Positions 1 through 5,412 of a stretch of DNA of 17,307 nt are shown one piece after another; position 1 is the stretch's first letter, and every line of letters starts with the position of its first letter. The translations under genes and the position numbers were made by a program. Where the stretch lies: contig DDJQ01000004.1 in assembly GCA_002339125.1 (NCBI GenBank), positions 1 to 17,307 of the forward strand, written 5' to 3'. Below the pieces are notes generated by a model that ran no database searches, was not told the origin of the DNA, and worked only from the letters and a program-made list of their open reading frames with translations. The DNA is from Alteromonadaceae bacterium UBA2620. Its GTDB lineage: Bacteria; Pseudomonadota; Gammaproteobacteria; Enterobacterales; Alteromonadaceae.

Positions 1-1221
1 AAGACCCTGAGCGTCAATACCGCTAGTGGTTTTGTGCTGCACCCGGTTCAGCAAAGCTCTTACGACAGCACCGTACGCGGCGCTTATTTCACCGAAGATC
101 AAGCGGGCAATGGCAGCTTTACCGTGCCAGCGCTAACCATCGCGGTATTTGTTAAGCCACAGGCCGGCGCACAGGGTTATGGTCTGGCGAGTTACGCCAC
201 CGCGGGAGCTCCTGATGTTGTGCCTTACGGTGATACGCCGGTTTATCTGCGCGGTAGCATGAATGGCTGGGGCACAGACGGTGATTTCAGTTATCAGGGT
301 AACGGTATCTACACCGTAACAGCCCAGTTAACTGCGGGTAATCAGTATGAGTTTAAGTTTGCCTCCGAAGATTGGGCAACGGTTAACTTTGGTGCAGCCA
401 ATGCGTCTGAAACAACCGTTACCGAGAGCGTACCCGTAGCGCTGGGCACTACGAACAACAATCTGTTCTTTACCCCCGCAATCGATGCTACCTATCTGTT
501 TACCGTGGATGCCAGCGATCCGCAGGCACCGGTATTAACGATAGAAAACGAGGAGCCTTATGCGGGAACCGAGGTTTACCTGCGCGGCGGCTTTAACGGC
601 TGGGGAACAGATACACCACTGCTGTATCAGGGCGGTCGTCAGTATCAGGTGGCTATGTCACTGGCTGCTGGCAGCTATGAGTTTAAGGTTGCATCTGAAG
701 ACTGGGCAACCGTAAGTCTCGGGGCAATCTCAGGAGCTGATGACGATAAACAGGTAGTACTTGGTGAGCCGGCATACCTGGCGGCGACCAATGACAACCT
801 GGTACTGACCATTGAAGAAGACGGTGACTATGTGTTTGTACTTGATGCTACCGATAAGGCCGAACCTGTACTCAAAGTCTTCAATGAGCAATTCTTTGGT
901 AATACCCCGGTTTATCTGCGCGGTGGTATGAATGGCTGGGGCACCGATGATGAGCTTATCTATCAGGGCGCTGGTGTTTATGCCGTTGATATAACTCTGG
1001 GCGGTGGTGCTAACGAATTTAAGGTGGCCTCAGAAGACTGGGCGACTGTGAATCTGGGTAATCCGGACGATGCCCTGACCAATACCGTTGAAGAGGGTGT
1101 TGGTAAGGTTCTGGGCTCCAGTAATAATAATCTGATGATTGAACTGGCTGCCGGCACCTACGAGTTCAGGGTAACCGGGCCGGATGCATCCCAACCCATC
1201 CTGACGGTTATTGCGAAATAA
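1..1221 (+). CDS. Secreted pullulanase-type alpha-1,6-glucosidase, C-terminal part (5' end outside window)
   Basis: The frame is open from base 1, so the gene starts upstream of the window; the GTG at 34 is only an internal codon. The first ~55 residues (SGFVLHPVQQSS, later FTVPALTIAVFV) resemble the C-terminal beta domain that closes bacterial pullulanases of the PulA type, which hydrolyse alpha-1,6 branches of starch and pullulan outside the cell. The catalytic GH13 barrel is not in the window, so the enzymatic call rests on this tail. After it come three tandem ~111-residue modules, each beginning VYLRG(S/G)xNGWGTD and containing EFK(F/V)ASEDWAT. They look like immunoglobulin-fold starch-binding modules, with conserved Trp residues suited to stacking on sugar. 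The gene ends in TAA, followed by a strong terminator. The GH13 amylase at 10569 suggests a shared starch diet. Certain: the repeats. Likely: pullulanase. Uncertain: the exact binding-module family. Confidence 0.72.
   Translation, partial: KTLSVNTASGFVLHPVQQSSYDSTVRGAYFTEDQAGNGSFTVPALTIAVFVKPQAGAQGYGLASYATAGAPDVVPYGDTPVYLRGSMNGWGTDGDFSYQGNGIYTVTAQLTAGNQYEFKFASEDWATVNFGAANASETTVTESVPVALGTTNNNLFFTPAIDATYLFTVDASDPQAPVLTIENEEPYAGTEVYLRGGFNGWGTDTPLLYQGGRQYQVAMSLAAGSYEFKVASEDWATVSLGAISGADDDKQVVLGEPAYLAATNDNLVLTIEEDGDYVFVLDATDKAEPVLKVFNEQFFGNTPVYLRGGMNGWGTDDELIYQGAGVYAVDITLGGGANEFKVASEDWATVNLGNPDDALTNTVEEGVGKVLGSSNNNLMIELAAGTYEFRVTGPDASQPILTVIAK
223..1218 (+). repeat. Three tandem starch-binding-like modules in the pullulanase tail
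   Basis: The conserved VYLRG codons start at 241, 574 and 910, giving periods of 333 and 336 bases (111 and 112 residues). Each unit carries an NGWGTD turn, a YQGxxxY strand, an EFK(F/V)ASEDWATV strand and a (T/S)NxNLxx strand. The copies have diverged in DNA, so this is an old protein-level duplication rather than a recent DNA repeat. The fold is probably an E-set or X25/SusE-like carbohydrate-binding module; this is inferred from the aromatic pattern and the attached enzyme. Confidence 0.75.
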
Positions 1222-1240
1222 CCCTGACTTGTTGTACCGT

Positions 1241-1274
1241 AAAAGCGCGCCTGGTTTCCGGTGCGCTTTTTTTT
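1241..1274 (+). terminator. Rho-independent terminator of the pullulanase gene
   Basis: The stem AAAAGCGCGCC (1241-1251) pairs with GGTGCGCTTTT (1260-1270) through 11 pairs including one G-T, around an 8-base loop. A run of eight T follows from 1267. It lies 19 bases after the stop codon and just before the ribosome site of the next gene. Confidence 0.9.
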
Positions 1275-1286
1275 GGGGAAATAATA

Positions 1287-1697
1287 ATGCGTAGGTTCGC
1301 ACGTTTACTATTAATTAGCTGGTGTTTGATGGCGTTTGTGCCGTCTTATGCTAATGAACCCCAGATGGATCTGGCGCCTGCCTATACCTGGTTGGAGTTA
1401 CTGGATGACGGTCGCTACTACCAGACCTGGCAATATGCCAGTCAGGGTTTTAAGCAACGTATTGACGCCTCGCAGTGGGATCAGGTACTAAAAGGAACCC
1501 GCAGCAAACTGGGAGATTTAACCAACCGGAATCTCACGGGTTACGGCAAGCGCCAGAAGTTCAGCGGTTTGCCCGACGGGGAATACTGGGTGTTAAAGTT
1601 TGCCAGTAAGTTTGAGAAGGCCAGTTCCCTCAGTGAAATCCTGGTTCTTTCAGAAGAACGTGGTCAGCTGAAAGTTACCGCTTACTTTATTCAGTAG
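1287..1697 (+). CDS. Exported DUF4019 family protein
   Basis: A 136-residue protein with a basic N-terminus (MRRFAR), a hydrophobic stretch to about residue 18 and a probable signal-peptidase site after SYA (residue 22), so it is expected in the periplasm. The rest (about residues 28-135) matches the DUF4019 pattern as I know it: WLELLDDGRYYQTW, a central QW...RSKLG segment, then GEYWVLKFASKF and a closing VTAYFIQ. The family has no established biochemical function. GGGGAA at 1275-1280 sits 6 bases before the ATG. The pullulanase terminator lies immediately upstream and I see no clear promoter between them, so its transcription is unclear. Its last 11 bases overlap the end of the convergent EEP gene. 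Confidence 0.8.
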   Translation: MRRFARLLLISWCLMAFVPSYANEPQMDLAPAYTWLELLDDGRYYQTWQYASQGFKQRIDASQWDQVLKGTRSKLGDLTNRNLTGYGKRQKFSGLPDGEYWVLKFASKFEKASSLSEILVLSEERGQLKVTAYFIQ

Positions 1698-2400
1698 GCA
1701 GGTTAATCTCAAAGTCCATTTTCACCGCTAAATGATCAGAGTAGTGGCGATAGTCCTTATCCGTTAGCAGGTCACAGTGGTTTACCCTGAGCTCAGGGCT
1801 GGTCCATAAGCGATCCAGTTTGAATAGGGGCAAATGACTTGGGAAGCTTCTCCCCGTGCGCAGCTGACGGTAAGTTTGATCGAGCCGTTTAAACAGTTGA
1901 GTGTTCAGCCACCACTCATTCATGTCGCCCCCTAAGCAGGCTGGCATCTGATTACGCTCATTAATAGACTGCATGATCTCGTGTAATCGTCTGGCCTGAT
2001 AGGCCCGTTCTTTCTTTTTCAGTCCAAGATGAGCGTTCAGCAGACTAAGTGGTTGTTTGTCCAGGGTTACCACAACATGTTGAAGGGTACGCGGTTCGCG
2101 ACCTGAAACGCTGATATCAAATTGCTGGCGGTGCAAAACCGGATGGCGGGTGAGAATAGCATTGCCATACCAGCCATGCCGGGTAGTTACCGTTGGGGCA
2201 GCTATCAACATGTATTTGCCGTCAGCACAAATTGCACTGATATCATCGTTAACGTCGCGCTCAGCGGAGCGGGTATCCATTTCCTGAAGCAATACAAAGT
2301 CGGCGTCCTGTTTAACCAGAAAGCGGCCAATACGGGCATAGTCCTGAATGCCATCCCGACCGACGCCGCTATGCAAATTATAAGTAATTAAGCGATACAT
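1687..2400 (-). CDS. Endonuclease/exonuclease/phosphatase (EEP) family hydrolase, YbhP-like
   Basis: A 237-residue metal-dependent phosphoesterase of the EEP (DNase I/sphingomyelinase) fold, with no signal peptide. The expected active-site set is present: N8 (ITYNLH), E40 (LLQEMD), the WYGNAILTRHP segment near 77-86, H124 (NAHLGL), D159 and N161 (GGDMNEW), D196 (KLDRLW) and S221-D222-H223. The HLGL, GDxNxW, FPLxxLDR and SDH segments match E. coli YbhP closely, as I remember that protein. In E. coli ybhP lies beside the cardiolipin synthase gene clsB; here the partner is also a phospholipase D family gene. The ATG (2398-2400) lies inside the end of that upstream gene with a 13-base overlap, so the two are probably one operon with coupled translation. 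Substrate unknown; a phospholipid head-group role is an inference from context. Confidence 0.85.
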   Translation of the reverse strand: MYRLITYNLHSGVGRDGIQDYARIGRFLVKQDADFVLLQEMDTRSAERDVNDDISAICADGKYMLIAAPTVTTRHGWYGNAILTRHPVLHRQQFDISVSGREPRTLQHVVVTLDKQPLSLLNAHLGLKKKERAYQARRLHEIMQSINERNQMPACLGGDMNEWWLNTQLFKRLDQTYRQLRTGRSFPSHLPLFKLDRLWTSPELRVNHCDLLTDKDYRHYSDHLAVKMDFEINLPTE

Positions 2401-4568
2401 TCTTCAGATTCTTCTTTTGCCTCTTCTTTTTTCGCCTGATACATTTTAGCCGCTTTTTGCGAGCCAATAATCATAGCCAGCCAGAACACCAGACCACCTA
2501 CCAGGTAGGTCACGGTCTCAGCTGAAGGGTTTCTGAATATTTGCATGATAGAGTCACCTACCAGGCCTTTCGCAACCATCTGTGGCGCCATGCCCAGAAA
2601 GGTGCCAATTAAGAATTGGATCAGTGTGATAGATGAAATACCGGCTACCAGGTTAACCAGACTGAAAGGGGCTACTGGGAGCATGCGAATGGCTGCAACG
2701 CCAATGATACCGCTTTTTTTCAGCTTTTCATCAACCGCCTCAACTTTAGGGCCGCCCAGTTTGCGCAGTCCGGCATTACCTAACAGTTTACCCAGCAGGA
2801 ACGTTGTGCCGGCGCTCAAAAGGGCGCCCATGATGCCGTAGATCGGGCCCCATATCGGGCCGAAAATGGCAGCCACCGCCAGAGATAGCACGGTAACCGG
2901 GAAGAACAGGAGGCCTCCCACCAGATAAACCAGTAATACGGTCGGTAAGGCAAAGTAAGTGCCGCGGCTTTCTTCCAGGAAGGCCTGAATACGGTCGCCA
3001 TCGAGCCATGGGACGGTATTACTAATAAGGATCAGCGCACCGGCTATCAGCGCCAGAATGATCACTCCAAGGCTAATCATAATGGTCCGGCGACGAGGAT
3101 TGGTAATGGCACTGAATTTACCATGAAAATCCGGAATGGCCGGACCAAGCGGCTCTTCCGGATCGGAAATACTCCGAAAAACATTGGCTTTCGATGCGGT
3201 GGTAAATTCACTGTCATCAATTTCTGTCAGTACATAACCGTGGGCTAACTGACCTTCCAAAATAGCTGTTACCGGCGCGTCACTGTTGATCAGATCCTGC
3301 ATCTGGTCAGTTTCCCGGCCGGTATGTTCAGCTAGCAAATCGTTGCGAACAAATTCGATGCAGCGCTGGTTTTCTTCTGTATTGCCATGAAAGATCAGGT
3401 CGACCTCCGTATCCAGAGTCATTGAGCGATTACTCAGGTTCGATGAGCCAATCACCAGATACTGGTTATCAATGGTCATCACCTTTGAATGCACACGTTT
3501 GTAAGCCATGCGGCCTTGTTGATCGCGGATAGACGAGTAGGTCATCATTACCCGATCGTCATCGATATCTTTTTCGATAATATTCTTAAACGTAATACGG
3601 CTCGCCCAGTAAGCTTCCGATTCAAACAAGCCTTTCGGATCGTAAGAGCTAACAATGACCACGTGCAGGTCAGGGCACTCTTTCATGCGCTTATTAATGG
3701 CATAAGCAATCTCTTCACGGGTGGCAAACTGATTTTCAATGTAGATAAATTTCTCTGCCTGACCGATGAGATTGATCAGCATGTGGCGCACTTCCTGAAC
3801 CAGCTCGGTGTCTCCCATTTCCGGAATGGTCCGTGCGATAGCACAATCGGCGTTGGTAAAGCAGGGTTTTACGCCGTCCGGCCAGCATTTGGGCAAATCA
3901 CCCGTGTCGGTGTCAGGAAACCCAATAGACTCGATGGGTTTTTCGGCAATGCGGTTCCAGCGCCAGTGTGCGAGTTCGGCAAAATGTTTTACCAACTGGC
4001 CACTGGACACGATTTGTACGTCGTGAAACGGACCATATTCACCGTCCGGACCGTTGCGGCCTGGCTCATCAATTTTATGCTCGCGGGTATCCCAACGGTG
4101 TAATGCCACATCCATACCACCGGAAAACACCACTTCGTTATCGATGACAACAATTTTCTGGTGTTGCGAGCCGCCCATGGGAATAGAGTCATCAAGGATA
4201 GCCTGAACGTTTTCTGGTGTTTTATCCTGCCAAACCTCCAGCGCCCACATTTCACGCTGATCGAAAAATGCAAAGGATGAGTCCCAGCGTAGCAGATAGA
4301 TTTTGAGGTCAGGGTTCTGCTCGGCTTTCCACCTGATCAGGTCGCCAATCCGAGAAGGGGCTTCAGACTGTTCCTCCTCTTCCCCATGAAGAAGACGAAT
4401 ACGGCTGTCGATATCCCAGCCAACGATGATGATTTGCTTTTCAGCTTTACAAATACTTGAATGCAAGGCCCGGTAGTAGTTAGCACAGTCGATAAGCGGG
4501 CTGGAATAGCAGGCCTGAGTTTCCTGCCAACAATTCTTACCTGGTTCGAAAATATTTTGCTTGTTCAT
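2388..4568 (-). CDS. Phospholipase D family protein fused to a VTT (DedA/TMEM64-like) membrane domain
   Basis: A 726-residue protein. Residues ~20-420 form a two-lobed phospholipase D domain with both HKD motifs intact: H136-x-K138-x4-D143 (QHQKIVVID) and H360-x-K362-x4-D367 (VHSKVMTID), each followed by the usual GG or GSSN element. This predicts phosphatidyl transfer or hydrolysis by two catalytic histidines. A linker leads to hydrophobic segments from about residue 495. Residues ~540-670 match the VTT/SNARE-associated domain (FFPVTVLSLAVAAIFGP; RMLPVAPFSLVNLVAG), a family linked to lipid scrambling in eukaryotes and undecaprenyl-phosphate transport in bacteria. The tail is charged (KKEEAKEESEE). 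The PLD lobe should be cytoplasmic, as there is no signal peptide. A GGGG element lies 8 bases before the ATG. First gene of an operon with the EEP gene. Confidence 0.88.
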   Translation of the reverse strand: MNKQNIFEPGKNCWQETQACYSSPLIDCANYYRALHSSICKAEKQIIIVGWDIDSRIRLLHGEEEEQSEAPSRIGDLIRWKAEQNPDLKIYLLRWDSSFAFFDQREMWALEVWQDKTPENVQAILDDSIPMGGSQHQKIVVIDNEVVFSGGMDVALHRWDTREHKIDEPGRNGPDGEYGPFHDVQIVSSGQLVKHFAELAHWRWNRIAEKPIESIGFPDTDTGDLPKCWPDGVKPCFTNADCAIARTIPEMGDTELVQEVRHMLINLIGQAEKFIYIENQFATREEIAYAINKRMKECPDLHVVIVSSYDPKGLFESEAYWASRITFKNIIEKDIDDDRVMMTYSSIRDQQGRMAYKRVHSKVMTIDNQYLVIGSSNLSNRSMTLDTEVDLIFHGNTEENQRCIEFVRNDLLAEHTGRETDQMQDLINSDAPVTAILEGQLAHGYVLTEIDDSEFTTASKANVFRSISDPEEPLGPAIPDFHGKFSAITNPRRRTIMISLGVIILALIAGALILISNTVPWLDGDRIQAFLEESRGTYFALPTVLLVYLVGGLLFFPVTVLSLAVAAIFGPIWGPIYGIMGALLSAGTTFLLGKLLGNAGLRKLGGPKVEAVDEKLKKSGIIGVAAIRMLPVAPFSLVNLVAGISSITLIQFLIGTFLGMAPQMVAKGLVGDSIMQIFRNPSAETVTYLVGGLVFWLAMIIGSQKAAKMYQAKKEEAKEESEECIA

Positions 4569-4908
4569 TGTAAGCCCCTGATTACCCTTATCCTTGATAA
4601 ATCAGTGTCGCTGAAATTTTGTCAGTTAATATCAGGACCTGATGATAGTTAACCAAGAGTGGTTGCAGGAATTGTACCGTTTGATTGGTCGGGGGTTTTT
4701 TGTAATCCATTGAAAATAAAGGGAATTATGGATTTTTAATAATAGCGTATTGATGCTGGTTTGGTACCGCGGGCAAATATTTCCCGACTGTCTGTAGGAA
4801 TTGCCCGACCTCGTAACTACGCTGATAAAGCGCTATTGGATTGTAATGGTTGTTGTGATTTTGTCTCAGCCGACTAAAATGCTTGCTTCTTCAGACTGGA
4901 GGTAAAGC
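4569..4908. other. Divergent control region with short dyads
   Basis: These 340 bases separate the divergent PLD/EEP operon and the methyltransferase gene; no gene is seen. A perfect 13-base palindrome, ATCAGGACCTGAT, lies at 4631-4643, about 65 bases before the PLD start. A second dyad, CGGGCAAATATTTCCCG (4770-4786), has its left arm CGGGCAA repeated in inverted form as TTGCCCG at 4801-4807. These could be operators, but I recognise no regulator. The region is otherwise AT-rich. Confidence 0.4.
4853..4880 (+). promoter_or_regulatory. Predicted sigma-70 promoter of the RNA methyltransferase gene
   Basis: TTGTGA (4853-4858) and TAAAAT (4875-4880) are separated by 16 bases and lie 28 bases before the GTG start. 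Transcription would begin near 4887, leaving a short leader with the GGAGGT ribosome site. Prediction by eye only. Confidence 0.45.
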
Positions 4909-5412
4909 GTGTATCGTGCCGTTTCTATAGGGTTACAAAATCCGAAATCAGCGACTAATGTTGCCAGTATTCTGCGAGCCGCCGGCTGCTTTGGCGTTAG
5001 CAGTGTGTTTTATACCGGCCAGCGTTTTCGTCACGCCAAGGAATTTAATGCTGATACCAAAGCCTATCACCGTGTGATCCCCACGGTTGGCGTTGACCAT
5101 CTGGAAACAGTTATTCCGTCCGGAGCCACTGTTGTAGGGGTTGAGCTGGTAGAAGGCGCAACACCCTTGCCCGAATTCGTTCACCCGGATAATGCTTTTT
5201 ATCTGTTTGGTCCGGAAGACGGCAGTATGGAGCCTTCGCTCGTTGCGAAGTGTGACCACGTAGTGTATATCCCTACCTTTAACAGTCTTAATCTGGCCGC
5301 CACGGTCAATGTATTGCTTTATGACAGACTGGCGAAAAGTAACTATGACAGCTCGGTGGAATTAATCCGGACCAGCCGGGACACTAATAATCGCTTACGC
5401 CTGGATCAGTGA
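4909..5412 (+). CDS. SpoU/TrmH (SPOUT) family RNA methyltransferase
   Basis: A 167-residue S-adenosylmethionine-dependent RNA 2'-O-methyltransferase of the SpoU class. The three family motifs are present: motif 1 NPKSATNVASILRAAG (residues 11-26, with N18 and the catalytic-type R23), motif 2 FYLFGPEDGSM (97-107) and motif 3 IPTFNSLNLAATVNVLLYD (121-139), which forms the knotted cofactor site. It consists of little more than the SPOUT domain. The target (tRNA or rRNA nucleotide) cannot be read from the sequence; it resembles a Vibrio/Alteromonas group usually named only tRNA/rRNA methyltransferase. The start is GTG: a strong TGGAGGT (4897-4903) sits 5 bases before it and the next residues fit the family N-terminus. 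Its stop overlaps the convergent Amt-GGDEF-EAL gene by 7 bases. Confidence 0.9.
   Translation: MYRAVSIGLQNPKSATNVASILRAAGCFGVSSVFYTGQRFRHAKEFNADTKAYHRVIPTVGVDHLETVIPSGATVVGVELVEGATPLPEFVHPDNAFYLFGPEDGSMEPSLVAKCDHVVYIPTFNSLNLAATVNVLLYDRLAKSNYDSSVELIRTSRDTNNRLRLDQ

Noticed and set aside
34..36. GTG at 34 as the start of the first gene
   Set aside because: The frame is open to base 1, and the residues before the GTG already belong to the conserved pullulanase C-terminal domain.
3489..4103. A 204-codon open frame on the plus strand inside the phospholipase D gene
   Set aside because: It is antisense to the two-HKD coding region, shows no recognisable motif and has no clear ribosome site; it is a shadow of the real gene.
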